From an uncultured Oscillospiraceae bacterium (GTDB lineage: Bacteria > Bacillota > Clostridia > Oscillospirales > Oscillospiraceae), in assembly GCA_910579965.1 (NCBI GenBank), contig CAJTWF010000010.1, positions 1-62,597 of the forward strand: a stretch of 62,597 nt of DNA, in the 5' to 3' direction. The position numbers were made by a program, and so were the translations under genes. A model generated the notes under the pieces. That model searched no databases and was not told the DNA's origin. It was given only the letters and a program-made list of their open reading frames with translations. This document shows positions 49,589 to 58,911 of the stretch, one piece after another (within the stretch, counting starts at the first letter, position 1; each line of letters opens with the position of its first letter).

Positions 49589-50620
49589 TTACCTCTCTGC
49601 CGCCATCCGTCTCCCGAACGCCGCCCCCCGCTCCGCTATGCCGGGCAGGCGGACGAGACTGCCCTTCTCGTTGGCCGTCTCCAGCATACAGAACCGGGGC
49701 GGCAGGTAGAAGCTCTTGTTCATGTTCAGGGCGGAGATGAGCTGCCGGGCGATGAGGTCCCCGCCGGAGTAGCCGGAGACGATGAGCCCATAGAGCCGCT
49801 TGTCATAGAAGCGGCTCTGGCGGAACAGGGCGGTGAGGCGGTTGACAAAGGCGGTGAGGTTGGCGGACAGGGCGTCGTTGTAGTTGGCGCACAGCATCAC
49901 CAGCGCGTCGCACTCCCGCACCGCCGGGAACACCTCCTCCACCATGGGTCCCCCGTAGAAGCACCCGCCCTGCTGGCCGAAGTGGAGGCAGGCGGTGTAG
50001 CTGCACCCGATGCAGTCAGCCAGAGCGCCGTTTTGCAGGCACAGCTCCCGCACCTCCGCCCCCTCCGGCAGTCCCGCCTTCACCAGCTCCCACAGGGCCA
50101 GGGTGTTGCTGGTGGCGCGCACGGAGGCGTGGAGGGCCAGCACGCGCCTCAGCGGAAGCGGGCCCGTCCACGCCTCCAGCCGTCCGATGAGCTCTGCCGC
50201 CGCCAGGCGGAAGGCGGTGGCCTCGTCAGTGCCCTGGATCTGGGCCTGGACCCGGAAGTTGCGCAGGGACCCGGTGGCCTCCACCAGGGGCCGGCCCAGA
50301 AAGGCGCACCCGGCCAGATTGGCCGCCAGCACCACGTCCCGGGCCACGTCCTTGGTGTACAGCTCCCCCACCCCCGTGACCACGACGCCGGCGGTGCACC
50401 CGTCCAGCAGGCCCTCCGCCCGGCGCAGGACGGAGAGCATCCGGTAGCAGGCGGCGTTGCACCCGCCCTCGTCCAGGGCCACGGCAAACAGGAGCTTCTC
50501 CCCGGCCAGACCCTCCCAGCCCCCGTCCGGGTCCAGGAAGGCGCTGCCCGGCGGGACCAGGGGCTCCAGAAATGCTCTCAGCTTCCCGCTGTATTGGTCC
50601 GGGGGCAGAATAATCTTCAT
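49589..50620 (-). CDS. Flavodoxin-fold iron-sulfur flavoprotein-like protein
   Basis: 343 residues, two parts. The N-terminal half (about 1-155) is a Rossmann-like domain of unknown role (VVVTGVGELYTKDVARDVVLAANLAG). The C-terminal half (about 160-343) is an NADPH-dependent FMN reductase/flavodoxin domain (VLALHASVRATSNTLALWELV, LVMLCANYNDALSANLTAF, GLIVSGYSGGD). Between them CIGCSYTACLHFGQQGGC may bind an iron-sulfur cluster, as in Isf proteins. It probably moves electrons in the cytoplasm. ATG 50620; a GTG six codons upstream is less likely. Confidence 0.75.
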   Translation of the reverse strand: MKIILPPDQYSGKLRAFLEPLVPPGSAFLDPDGGWEGLAGEKLLFAVALDEGGCNAACYRMLSVLRRAEGLLDGCTAGVVVTGVGELYTKDVARDVVLAANLAGCAFLGRPLVEATGSLRNFRVQAQIQGTDEATAFRLAAAELIGRLEAWTGPLPLRRVLALHASVRATSNTLALWELVKAGLPEGAEVRELCLQNGALADCIGCSYTACLHFGQQGGCFYGGPMVEEVFPAVRECDALVMLCANYNDALSANLTAFVNRLTALFRQSRFYDKRLYGLIVSGYSGGDLIARQLISALNMNKSFYLPPRFCMLETANEKGSLVRLPGIAERGAAFGRRMAAER

Positions 50621-50645
50621 AGCGCTCCTATCCTCCACGCGAAGA

Positions 50646-50672
50646 GGAGGGCGGCCTCTCAGCCGCCCCTCC
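50646..50672 (-). terminator. Hairpin after divIVA
   Basis: Stem GGAGGGCGGC / GCCGCCCCTCC (one bulge) with a 6-base loop, 13 bases beyond the DivIVA stop. No T run; probable terminator or processing hairpin. Confidence 0.5.
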
Positions 50673-50684
50673 GTTCCTCATCGC

Positions 50685-51482
50685 TCAGTCCTTGGTGTAA
50701 TTGCGGCCGAACTGCAGGTCATCCAGGTTCAGCACCCGGGTGTCCTCCAGATCCCCCGCGCCGGTCCCCTCCTCGGCAAAGGGGTCTCCCACCGGCTCCC
50801 CGGCCTCCGCCGCCGGCTCGGCGGCGATAGCGCTGAGCACGTCCTGAAGGTTCCGCTTCACCTCGTCCTCCTCTGTCTCCGGAGGGGCCGCCTCCTCCGC
50901 CGGCTCCTCCGCCGGCTCTGCCGCCGTCATGGCGGCCATGGCGGCCACAGCCAGAGGCGGCGGCGCGGCGGGCTCCGGGGGCAGCTCCGGCAGCAGATCC
51001 AGCGCGGCCAGCTCCTCGTTGCACACCGCGCGCACGTCCCGGATAAAGGCCCGCAGCTGCTCCTGGCCGGCGGCCAGACGGCCCCGCTCCACCTCCAGCT
51101 CCCGGTTCACCTGGGCCCGGACCTCCTCCAGATGGCGCTCCTGGGCCGCCACCTCCTCCTTCAGGGCCGCCAGCCGCTCCTTGGCGGTCCTGGATGCCTC
51201 GACGATCATGGCGTCCCGCTTCTGCTCCGCCTCGGTCATCATGGCGCTGGCCATCTTCTGGGCGGTGAGCAGGGTGGTGCGGATGGCGTCCTGCTCCTCC
51301 CGGTACTCCGCCATCTTGTCCACCGTCACCTTCAGCTTGGCCTTCAGCGCGGCGTTTTCCTTGTAGAGGCCGGCGTAATCCTCTGTCAGCTTGTCCAGAA
51401 AGTCGTCCACGGACGCCATGTTGTAGCCGCCCATCATGGACTTTGCAAAGGTGCAGTTGGCCACTTCCTGTGGAGTCATCAT
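50685..51482 (-). CDS. divIVA: DivIVA family cell-division/polarity protein
   Basis: 265 residues. The N-terminal membrane-curvature domain is TPQEVANCTFAKSMMGGYNMASVDDFLDKL (3-32), followed by a long coiled coil (about 33-165) and a Pro/Ala/Glu-rich tail (about 170-265). It marks septa and poles and recruits partners. It lies 105 bases downstream of sepF, as in the ylm-divIVA cluster of other Firmicutes. The gene symbol reflects family membership. Confidence 0.88.
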   Translation of the reverse strand: MMTPQEVANCTFAKSMMGGYNMASVDDFLDKLTEDYAGLYKENAALKAKLKVTVDKMAEYREEQDAIRTTLLTAQKMASAMMTEAEQKRDAMIVEASRTAKERLAALKEEVAAQERHLEEVRAQVNRELEVERGRLAAGQEQLRAFIRDVRAVCNEELAALDLLPELPPEPAAPPPLAVAAMAAMTAAEPAEEPAEEAAPPETEEDEVKRNLQDVLSAIAAEPAAEAGEPVGDPFAEEGTGAGDLEDTRVLNLDDLQFGRNYTKD

Positions 51483-51587
51483 TGCGCGATTCCCTCCCCA
51501 TTCTCTTTTGGTTTCCGCCCAGGCGCGGCGTATATCTCAGAGCCTGCGCGGCGTCTCCCCACCCGCACCGAAGCGCGAAGCGGGTTC

Positions 51588-52040
51588 TCAGCTGAAGGAC
51601 TTGAAGTTGTTCTCCAGCTCGTCGATCAGATCCCCCTGGATCTCCACGGAGTAGGGGGTGATGATGTATGTATTGGCGGCCACCCTCTTGATCTTGCCCT
51701 CCCCCGCGTAGGCCACGCCGGAGAGAAAGTCGATGAGGCGGCGGGCGATGTCCTTGTGGGTGGACTCCAGGTTCACCACCACGGTCCGCTTCTCCTTGAG
51801 GTGGTCCGCAATCTCGCTGGCGTTCTCAAAGCGCTCCGGCTTGACCAGAACCACTTTCAGCTGGGTGGTGGCGTGGATATTGACCACCTTGCCCCGGCGG
51901 CTGTCCACCACGCCCCGGTCCATACCCCTGGGCCGGTCCTCTACAAAGGGGGACTCTTGATCGTCAAAAGCCTCGTCATAATCGTCGTCCTCATCGCTGA
52001 TGGGACTGATGATCCGCTTGATATTTTCCATCCAGCTCAT
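51588..52040 (-). CDS. sepF: Cell division protein SepF
   Basis: 150 residues. N-terminal amphipathic membrane anchor (SWMENIKRII), a flexible acidic linker, and the SepF core (about 55-150) with LKVVLVKPERFENASEIADHL, VVVNLESTHKDIARRLIDFLSGV and TYIITPYSVEI. It tethers FtsZ to the membrane and aligns the ring. Located between yggS and divIVA. Confidence 0.95.
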   Translation of the reverse strand: MSWMENIKRIISPISDEDDDYDEAFDDQESPFVEDRPRGMDRGVVDSRRGKVVNIHATTQLKVVLVKPERFENASEIADHLKEKRTVVVNLESTHKDIARRLIDFLSGVAYAGEGKIKRVAANTYIITPYSVEIQGDLIDELENNFKSFS

Positions 52041-52063
52041 TGTGGAAACCTCCCAAATTGTCT

Positions 52064-52759
52064 TTAGTGGTACTGTCTATGACCAAAGATAGCCGATCCC
52101 ACCCGGACCACGGTGGCCCCGGCGGCAATGGCGTCCTCAAAATCGTCGCTCATGCCCATGGACAGATAAGTAAACTCATTATCGTACAAATTCCGGCTTA
52201 TGTCAACATAGAGGCGGGCTATTTTTGCAAAAAAGGGTAAATTCCCGTGGGGCTCCCTCTGGATGGGGGGGATGGTCATGAGGCCCCGGACCCTGATATT
52301 CTCCAGGGCTTTTGCCCGCTCCGCCGCCTCGTACACCGCCTCCGGGGCAAAGCCGCTCTTGCTCTCCTCCCCGCCCACGTTCACCTCCAGCAGCACCTCC
52401 TGGGTCAGCTCCCGCCGCTCCGCCTGCCGCTGGATCTCCTCCAGCAGCGGCCAGGAGTCCACGGAGTGGATGAGGGAGACCGTCCCCACCACCTGCCGGA
52501 CCTTGTTGCGCTGGAGGTGGCCGATAAAGTGGAGGGGCGCGCCCTCGTAGGCGTTCCGGGCCAGCTTCTCCGTCATCTCCTGGACCCGGTTCTCCCCCAG
52601 CGCGTCGACGCCCCCGGCGATGGCCGCCCGGCAGGCCTCCGCGCCGTTCATCTTGCTGGCGCCCACCAGGAGGATCTCCCCCGGGTCCCTTCCCGCCGCC
52701 TCCGCCGCGGCGGCCATGCGGCCGCGGATGGCGCGGATGTTTTCCGCGATGCTGTTCAT
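52064..52759 (-). CDS. YggS/PLPBP family pyridoxal phosphate homeostasis protein
   Basis: 231 residues. TIM-barrel PLP binder with the cofactor Lys36 in LVGASKM, then GENRVQE, HFIGHLQRNK, EVNVGGEESKSG and the phosphate-binding LSMGMSDDFEDAI. It keeps PLP levels in balance and has no known catalytic reaction. Equivalent to YlmE in Bacillus. The start at 52759 overlaps the HlyD-like stop (ATGA). Confidence 0.95.
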   Translation of the reverse strand: MNSIAENIRAIRGRMAAAAEAAGRDPGEILLVGASKMNGAEACRAAIAGGVDALGENRVQEMTEKLARNAYEGAPLHFIGHLQRNKVRQVVGTVSLIHSVDSWPLLEEIQRQAERRELTQEVLLEVNVGGEESKSGFAPEAVYEAAERAKALENIRVRGLMTIPPIQREPHGNLPFFAKIARLYVDISRNLYDNEFTYLSMGMSDDFEDAIAAGATVVRVGSAIFGHRQYH

Positions 52760-54057
52760 CGTATCACCTTCCCGTCATATAGATCCGCCGCAGCGGTAAT
52801 CACCTCGTCCCCCGCCCGCAGGCGGCGGCTCTCCTTGGTCTGCTCTGCGGCGTACTTACCCAGGGCCTCCTCGTCCGGAGCCACCAGGATGTACTCCTCC
52901 TCCTGCCAGAGGATGGTCACCGGCTTGGACCGGGCCTTCTCCCCCCACAGGCAGTACACGCACGTCAGATTCCGGGTTATGGGGTTGCCGTTGCTGTCCA
53001 GCAGGGCCTCGCCGTCCTCATCCGTCAGGGGCTGGGCGTTCACCCGCACGGCGGAGCGGGGCACCCGGATGCCGTCGTAGCTCTCGAAGATGATCTGGGC
53101 GTTCTGGAGCCGCAGGAGGGTGGTCAGGTGGAGGTACTTGTCCGAGGTGAGCACCACCACCCGCCGGCCGTCCTCCTCGGCGCTGACGGAGGCCACCTCC
53201 ACGGCCATATCCCGGTCCAGCCCCTTCTGAAAGCGGAGGGTGAGATTGTCCCCGGGCTGCATCCTGCCCACGTCCTCTGTGCGCATCATCGTCACAAAGG
53301 ACCAGCCCGTGCCGTACACCAGCCGGCCCACCCCGGCTGCCCCGGCCTCCGGGGTGATGGCCCGGTAGCTGGAGGGGGTGAGCGCCAAAATATTCTCCCG
53401 GGTGAGCACGCTCTCATACCCGTCCACCAGACTGGAGAAGAGCCCCGCCCTGGGCGCGGTGATCCGGGCGGTGCCGGGATCGGCCGACGCGGCCAGGGCG
53501 CTGATGCGCTCCCGGAGCGCGGCGGCGGAGGCGTCCAGGCCCCCGGAGCCGGAGTAGGCGTAGCTGCGCTTGAGCACGGCGGTGCGCAGGGCGGCGCTCT
53601 GGTCCGCGGCGGCGGTGAGGCCGCCGGCGGACATGGACTGGCGCACGCCGATGAGGGCGCTGGTGATCTCGTCGTCCAGGCGCACGCTTGTCCGGGATCC
53701 GGCGGCCAGGGCGGCGGCGTAGTCCAGCTGCTCGGCCTGCTCCTGGAGAGAGCGCAGGATGTTGGCGTCCTGAAGGGCCTGGGCGCTCTGGTAGATCTGG
53801 GCCACCGTGCCCCCGGCGCTGACGCGCTCCCCCTCCCTCCGGTTGGAGTAGACCAGCTCTCCGCCGCCGGGCAGCACCTCCTCGTCCCGGACCACATAGC
53901 CGGAGACAGTGACCGCCCGCTCCCCCACGAAGCTGTAGGCCAGGGTGGCGGTATAGGGGTCTGTGAAATAGGAGGCGGCGCTGAAGCCGAAATAGATAAT
54001 CACGGCCAGAAAGACGGCCGCCATGGCCAGCCTGGTGGCGAGGGTGCTGTTTTTCAT
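52756..54057 (-). CDS. HlyD-like membrane-anchored protein
   Basis: 433 residues. One N-terminal membrane helix (about 8-28), then an extracytoplasmic region that begins with a lipoyl/barrel-sandwich-like motif (GYVVRDEEVLPGGGELVYSNRR is too long to be exact, but GGELVYSNRREGERVSAGGTV is clear), a helical stretch (about 85-210) and beta domains. Such proteins often precede the yggS-sepF cluster in Clostridia; an envelope or division role is possible. No ABC partner is adjacent. ATG 54057 follows AAGGAG. Confidence 0.75.
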   Translation of the reverse strand: MKNSTLATRLAMAAVFLAVIIYFGFSAASYFTDPYTATLAYSFVGERAVTVSGYVVRDEEVLPGGGELVYSNRREGERVSAGGTVAQIYQSAQALQDANILRSLQEQAEQLDYAAALAAGSRTSVRLDDEITSALIGVRQSMSAGGLTAAADQSAALRTAVLKRSYAYSGSGGLDASAAALRERISALAASADPGTARITAPRAGLFSSLVDGYESVLTRENILALTPSSYRAITPEAGAAGVGRLVYGTGWSFVTMMRTEDVGRMQPGDNLTLRFQKGLDRDMAVEVASVSAEEDGRRVVVLTSDKYLHLTTLLRLQNAQIIFESYDGIRVPRSAVRVNAQPLTDEDGEALLDSNGNPITRNLTCVYCLWGEKARSKPVTILWQEEEYILVAPDEEALGKYAAEQTKESRRLRAGDEVITAAADLYDGKVIR

Positions 54058-54102
54058 ATGTACTGGTCTCCTTGGACGGCGGGGGTGTGTTTCTGCGGGC
54101 CT

Positions 54103-54264
54103 AGGGCTTGTTTGATAATTGGCGATATGTCCGGCAGCAAGGAATTTTTTTGCCAGACAAGGCAAATTTTCGCAGGCATACTGTCGTATGACAAGAAAAT
54201 TTAACGCAGTATGGCGGAAAAAGGCCTGCTGTTTGGGCGTGTTGCCAATTTTCAAACATGCCCT
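54103..54264. mobile_element. MITE-like element, copy 2
   Basis: About 160 bp with terminal inverted repeats (AGGGCTTGTTTGATAATTGG left; right end ...CAATTTTCAAACATGCCCT), flanked by TA. Interior blocks match the copy at 26656-26817: GACAAGGCAAATTTTCGCAG, CATACTGTCGTATGACAAG and AACGCAGTATGGCGG. The right end overlaps the last bases of hfq, including two bases of its stop codon. Confidence 0.78.
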
Positions 54265-54499
54265 AGAGGGTGTCCTCCCACTCGGTCAGATCCACGCTCC
54301 TGCTGGGGCTGACGGTGGAGATGGCGTGCTTGTAGATCAGGTTCTGCTTGCCCTCGGCGGTGAGGACCACGGTGAAGGCGTCGAAGCCGGTGATGGTGCC
54401 CCGCATCTGGAAGCCGTTGACCAGAAACACGGTCACCTGGGTCTCGGTCCGCCGGGCGGATGCCAGGAACACGTCCTGAAGGTTGGGGGATTTTGCCAT
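54263..54499 (-). CDS. hfq: RNA chaperone Hfq
   Basis: 78 residues. Sm1 motif LASARRTETQVTVFLVNGFQMRGTITGFDAFTVVL and Sm2 YKHAISTVSPSR are clear (about 12-68). It binds A/U-rich RNA and may act on the A/U-rich hairpins of this genome, which is speculation. The stop codon TAG overlaps the end of a MITE. It lies 75 bases downstream of miaA, the usual order. Confidence 0.97.
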   Translation of the reverse strand: MAKSPNLQDVFLASARRTETQVTVFLVNGFQMRGTITGFDAFTVVLTAEGKQNLIYKHAISTVSPSRSVDLTEWEDTL

Positions 54500-54573
54500 A
54501 GTTGTTCTACCTCTCTTTCATTGGTGAGGGGCATTGCCCCGGGGTCCCGGCCATACCGGCGCGGGCCCTGGGC

Positions 54574-55518
54574 CTATTGTAGTCCCTGGGCGGTGAGGAT
54601 TTCTGTCGCAATTTGGAGAGCCGCGTGAAAATCCCTCTTTTTTTCCCAGTAAATCCAGTGGATGTGCTGATTTCGCCGCAGCCAGGTCAGCTGCCGCTTG
54701 GCGTACTGCCGGGACCGGCGCTTCACCAGGTCCACAGCCTCCTCCAGGGAGCACTGTCCGTCCAGGGCGGCGAGGAGCTCCTTGTAGCCGATGGCCTGGA
54801 AGGCGGTGGCGGAGCGGGGCACCCCCGCGGCCAGCAGTGCGCGGACCTCCTCCAGAAGCCCCGCGGCCAGCATCCCGTCCACCCGCCGGTCGATCAGCTC
54901 CCGCATGTCCGCCCGGTCCCGGAAGGCCAGACCGATATACACGGGAAGATACCGCGGGGGCAGCTCCCGGCTCTCCCGGTCGTGCTGGGAGATGGTCCGC
55001 CCGGTCTCCCGGTAGACCTCCAGGGCCCGGAGGATCCGCTTGTGGTCCGCCGGGTGGAGCCGCCGGGCCGCCTCCGGGTCCACCCGGGACAGCTCCTCCA
55101 GCAGCGGCCCGATCCCCTCCTCCTCCAGCTGGCGCTGGAGGGCATGGCGGACCGCCCCGCCGGCGCTGCCGGGGGCGAAGGTCCGCCCGGCGAGGATGGC
55201 GTCCAGATAGAGGCCCGTGCCGCCGGCCAATACGGGGAGTTTATTTCTTGATAAAATATCCTGTATGCACTCATCCGCCGCCGCCGTGAACCGGGCGGCG
55301 GACCAGCTCTCCGCCGGGTCCGCCACGGCCACCATGTGGTGGGGAACCCCCTCCATCTCCCGGGGGGTGGGCGCGGCGGTGCCGACGGTCATGCCCCGGT
55401 AGATCTGCATGGAGTCCACGCTGACCACCTCACCGCCGAATGCTTGGGCCGTCAGCACGGCCAGTCTGGTTTTTCCGCAGGCCGTGGGGCCTACGATACA
55501 GGGGAGGACAGGGGGCAT
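54574..55518 (-). CDS. miaA: tRNA dimethylallyltransferase
   Basis: 314 residues. P-loop IVGPTACGKTRLA (8-20), VVSVDSMQIYRGM, then the DMAPP-site GGTGLYLDAIL and the C-terminal FQAIGYKELLAAL and RQYAKRQLTWLRRN blocks. It adds the isopentenyl group to A37 of UNN-decoding tRNAs. ATG 55518 with a GGAGAAG site. Confidence 0.97.
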   Translation of the reverse strand: MPPVLPCIVGPTACGKTRLAVLTAQAFGGEVVSVDSMQIYRGMTVGTAAPTPREMEGVPHHMVAVADPAESWSAARFTAAADECIQDILSRNKLPVLAGGTGLYLDAILAGRTFAPGSAGGAVRHALQRQLEEEGIGPLLEELSRVDPEAARRLHPADHKRILRALEVYRETGRTISQHDRESRELPPRYLPVYIGLAFRDRADMRELIDRRVDGMLAAGLLEEVRALLAAGVPRSATAFQAIGYKELLAALDGQCSLEEAVDLVKRRSRQYAKRQLTWLRRNQHIHWIYWEKKRDFHAALQIATEILTAQGLQ

Positions 55519-55628
55519 GGCTTCTCCTTTTACGCAGTCGTTTCAGCAGAACCGGGGTGCGGTTCCGCCCGTTGATCCCGGGGCTGGCGATATGTTACAC
55601 ACGCATCAAAAGCAGGTATCCTTCTATT

Positions 55629-57605
55629 TTACGCTCTTTTAAACATTTTTTCAATCTCATATTTTGACAATTTCACCTTTACGGGTCTGCCGTGGGGGCA
55701 AAACTGCACCTCCCCGCTCTGTACCTTGTCCATCAGCGCCCGCAGCTCCGCGGGATCGCTTTTCCAGCCCCCCTTGATGGATGCCTTGCAGGCCATGGTG
55801 TGGAGCATGGCGTCCCGGGCGGCGGCGGGGTCCGCCCCGCCGGAGAGGAGCTTGTCCGCCAGCTCCTCCAGGGTCTCCCGGATGCGCCCGGTCTCCAGGT
55901 CCGCCGGCGCGGCCCGGACCACGAGGCACCCCGCGCCGAAGTCCTCGGCCTCAAACCCGAACTCCTCCAGCAGGGGCAGGTTCTCCAGCAGCACCGCGTA
56001 CTGCTCCCGGGCCAGATCCACCGCCGCCGGGGCCAGCAGCCGCTGGCCCATGATGGGCTCCGCCCCCGCCTTCATGCGGTCAAAGTTGATCCGCTCGTGG
56101 GCCGCGTGCTTGTCGATGAGCCACACGTCCTCCCCGTCCTCGGCGATGATATATGTGTGGAGCACCTCCCCGGCAAACCGCCAGGGCGCGGGCTTCTCCG
56201 CCGCCAGAGCCGTCTGCTCCGGCGGGGCGGCGGCAGGCTCCGGCATGGGCTGGGGCGCTGGGGGGATGGGTGAGGGCTCCCGGGCCGGCGGCCGGTCCAC
56301 GGCCCTGTCCAGAGGCGCAGGCCGCTCCTGGGGGTCCGGACGGCAATTCATGGGCGCGTCCTGGTCCGGGGGCAGCGCCCGGGGGACCGGGGCGCTCTGC
56401 CGGGGCGGCCGGGCCCCGTCCCGGAAGGTGAGCCGGCCCGGGGACTGCCCCGTCTCCCGCTCCCGGAAGGTTCTGGCGTCCATAGTCTGGTAGAAGTCCC
56501 CCCGGGGGGCGGCGGCCAGCGCCCCGGCCTTTGGCGCGGCAGGCCGGGCGGCCGGGCGGATCTCCTGCCGGGCGGGCGGCCGGTCCTGACTGTCGGGGAC
56601 CGGGGACGCGCCTTCTCCGGCCCGGTCCAGAGCGTCCTTGACCGCGTGGTGGACGGCGGAGAACACGGTCCGCTCGCTGACAAACTTTACCACCGTCTTG
56701 GCCGGGTGGACGTTCACGTCCACCTGGTGGAGGGGCAGGTCAATGTGGAGCACGCAGCCGGGGAACTTCCCCTTCATCTGCCGGTTGGCATAGGCCTCCT
56801 CCAGGGCGGCGGTGAGCAGGGCGGACTTGATGGTCCGGCCGCAGCAGAAGAAGGTCTGCATGGCCCGGGTGCCCCGTCCGGCCAGGGGCTCGGTGACAAA
56901 GCCCCGGACCCCCACGCCCTCGCCGCCTCCGTCCACCTCCGTCAGGCGCAGGGCGAACTCCCGGCCCCTGGCGGCGTAGATGGCGGAGAGGAGCTTGCCG
57001 TCCCCGGGGGTGTGGAGCTCCTCCCTGCCATCCCGTATGTAGCGGATGGACACCTCGGGATGGCTCAGGGCCAGCTGGCCCAGCATGGCCGCCACGGCGG
57101 CGGCCTCGGCGCTGTCGGTTTTCAGGAATTTCAGCCGGGCGGGGGTGTTGAAGAAGAGCTGGCGCACCATCATGGTGGTGCCCTCCGGGCACCCCGCCTC
57201 CTCCACGGAGCCCGGCGCGCCCCCCTCCAGGGTCAGGGAGGCCCCCATGGGGTCCCCCTTCCGGCGGGTGAGCACCTCCAGGCGGCTGACGGCGGAGATG
57301 GCGGCCAGGGCCTCGCCCCGGAAGCCCAGGGTGCCGATGGCGGCCAGATCCCCGGCCTGACGGAGCTTGCTGGTGGCGTGGCGGAGGAAGGCGGTGGGCA
57401 GCTCCTCCGGCGCGATGCCGCAGCCGTTATCGGTGACACGGATGAGGGCCATGCCGCCGTTCTGGATCTCCACCACCAGGGCGGACGCGCCCGCGTCGAT
57501 GGCGTTCTCCACCAGCTCCTTGACCACGCTGGCGGGCCGCTCCACCACCTCGCCGGCGGCGATCAGGTCCGCCACGTGGGGGGACAGCTGCTGAATATGG
57601 GGCAT
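55629..57605 (-). CDS. mutL: DNA mismatch repair protein MutL
   Basis: 658 residues. GHKL ATPase with VVKELVENAIDAGAS, VTDNGCGI and FRGEAL. A Pro/Ala-rich linker (about 325-470) leads to the endonuclease domain with DKHAAHERINFD (canonical DQHAxxExxxxE, here Q to K and final E to D), MACKASIKGG and FCPHGRPV. It nicks DNA in mismatch repair directed by MutS and the sliding clamp. Start ATG 57605 gives MPHIQQLSPHVADLIAAGEV. Confidence 0.96.
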   Translation of the reverse strand: MPHIQQLSPHVADLIAAGEVVERPASVVKELVENAIDAGASALVVEIQNGGMALIRVTDNGCGIAPEELPTAFLRHATSKLRQAGDLAAIGTLGFRGEALAAISAVSRLEVLTRRKGDPMGASLTLEGGAPGSVEEAGCPEGTTMMVRQLFFNTPARLKFLKTDSAEAAAVAAMLGQLALSHPEVSIRYIRDGREELHTPGDGKLLSAIYAARGREFALRLTEVDGGGEGVGVRGFVTEPLAGRGTRAMQTFFCCGRTIKSALLTAALEEAYANRQMKGKFPGCVLHIDLPLHQVDVNVHPAKTVVKFVSERTVFSAVHHAVKDALDRAGEGASPVPDSQDRPPARQEIRPAARPAAPKAGALAAAPRGDFYQTMDARTFRERETGQSPGRLTFRDGARPPRQSAPVPRALPPDQDAPMNCRPDPQERPAPLDRAVDRPPAREPSPIPPAPQPMPEPAAAPPEQTALAAEKPAPWRFAGEVLHTYIIAEDGEDVWLIDKHAAHERINFDRMKAGAEPIMGQRLLAPAAVDLAREQYAVLLENLPLLEEFGFEAEDFGAGCLVVRAAPADLETGRIRETLEELADKLLSGGADPAAARDAMLHTMACKASIKGGWKSDPAELRALMDKVQSGEVQFCPHGRPVKVKLSKYEIEKMFKRA

Positions 57606-57640
57606 AATGCCCTCCTTTCCCTGCCTGGGCAGGCTGATTT

Positions 57641-58096
57641 TCAGTCCTTGGGTCCGTACTGACGGACGATATAGAGGTGGGTCCCGGTAAAGAGGCCGGC
57701 GAAGACGGCCAGGATCCAGTGGCGCAGGAGGGCCGCCTGGAGGAGGAACACCCCGCAGGGGATCAGCGCCAGAGCCAGGGCCAGCTTCCGCCCCGGGCCC
57801 CTGACGGCGTAGAGGACCCAGCAGACGTAGTAGGCCGTCAGCAGCGCCGCCATGCCGGTCACCCAGACAGCCACCTCCTCCAGGGCGTAGAAGCCGAACT
57901 CCCCGCCCGGCACGCCCAGCGGGACCACCATGAAGATCATGGAGCCGAACCGACCGATCTGCTCCAGAATATTGATGGCCCGGTTGGGGCTGGAGATGCC
58001 GGCGTCTCCCCGCCGGAGGGCGTAATAGAGGACATTGGGGAGCAGAAGCAGGACCACGATCCCGGCGCTCCACAGGTTAAAAAGACTGTATACCAT
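57641..58096 (-). CDS. Four-helix membrane protein of unknown function
   Basis: 151 residues with about four membrane helices (about 6-25, 45-65, 73-95, 105-125). RRGDAGISSPNRAINILEQIGRFG lies in a cytoplasmic loop. I do not recognise the family. It starts 12 bases after the stop of the metallo-beta-lactamase-fold gene, so the two are likely one transcript. Confidence 0.65.
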   Translation of the reverse strand: MVYSLFNLWSAGIVVLLLLPNVLYYALRRGDAGISSPNRAINILEQIGRFGSMIFMVVPLGVPGGEFGFYALEEVAVWVTGMAALLTAYYVCWVLYAVRGPGRKLALALALIPCGVFLLQAALLRHWILAVFAGLFTGTHLYIVRQYGPKD

Positions 58097-58108
58097 GTCA
58101 GATCCCTC

Positions 58109-58870
58109 TCAAATCCAGATGCCGAAGTCGCCGTAGTCGAACTGTCCGCCGCCGTGATGGAGGAGGCCCCGGGCCTCCAGGGAGCGGAACGCGTCCCGGA
58201 TCCGGACCAGGATTTCCGGCTGAATATCCAGGCTGTGGTGGCCCGGGAACACCCGGCTGGCCGGCAGCGCCGCCACCCGCTCCATGGACGCGAGGTAGGC
58301 CGCCGGGTCCGTGGAGGGGTAGTAGGCGAGGAGCACGTCCTTGTACACCAGATCGCCGGTGAAGAGATACCCCCGCTCCCGCTCAAAGAAACACATGTGG
58401 CCCGGGGAGTGGCCCGGCGTGTGGAGGACCTCCAGCCGCCGCCCGCCCAGGTCGATGATATCGCCGTCCTCCAGCAGCCGGGCGGGCGCGCCCTGGAAAA
58501 CCCGGTAGTTTTCAACATGAAAGTCCTCCGGCGGGGCGCACCGGTCCAGGACCATCTCCCGGACGGTCTCCATGGTGAGGGGGAATCCGCCCTGGAGCCA
58601 GGGGAGCTCCGCCCGGTGGGCGTAGAACTCCGGGTAGTACTGGTGGCCGCCGATGTGGTCCCAGTGGATGTGGGTGGCCGCCGCCGCCACAGGCCGGTCC
58701 GTCAGCGCCTTCACCGGGGCGCTGATATCGCAGATGCCCAGACCGGTGTCAATCAGAAGGGATTTCTCCTGACCCTGGAGGAGGTAGCAGTGGGTCTCCT
58801 CCCAGTGGCGGTACTCGCTGATAATGTATGTATCCTTGTCGATGGTGTCAATGGTGAACCAGTTGTCCAT
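58109..58870 (-). CDS. Metallo-beta-lactamase-fold hydrolase
   Basis: 253 residues. Metal motif THIHWDHIGGH (HxHxDH), then HTPGHSPGHMCFF, the Asp in LFTGDLVY and the final His in VFPGHHSLD: all zinc-ligand positions are filled. No signal peptide. Substrate unknown; glyoxalase II-like or lactonase chemistry is possible. ATG 58870 with AAAGGAG upstream. The large inverted repeat ends 42 bases upstream. Confidence 0.85.
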   Translation of the reverse strand: MDNWFTIDTIDKDTYIISEYRHWEETHCYLLQGQEKSLLIDTGLGICDISAPVKALTDRPVAAAATHIHWDHIGGHQYYPEFYAHRAELPWLQGGFPLTMETVREMVLDRCAPPEDFHVENYRVFQGAPARLLEDGDIIDLGGRRLEVLHTPGHSPGHMCFFERERGYLFTGDLVYKDVLLAYYPSTDPAAYLASMERVAALPASRVFPGHHSLDIQPEILVRIRDAFRSLEARGLLHHGGGQFDYGDFGIWI

Positions 58871-58911
58871 GATTTGTATCTCCTTTTTGGCAGAGTGCCT
58901 GTCTGGTTGCT

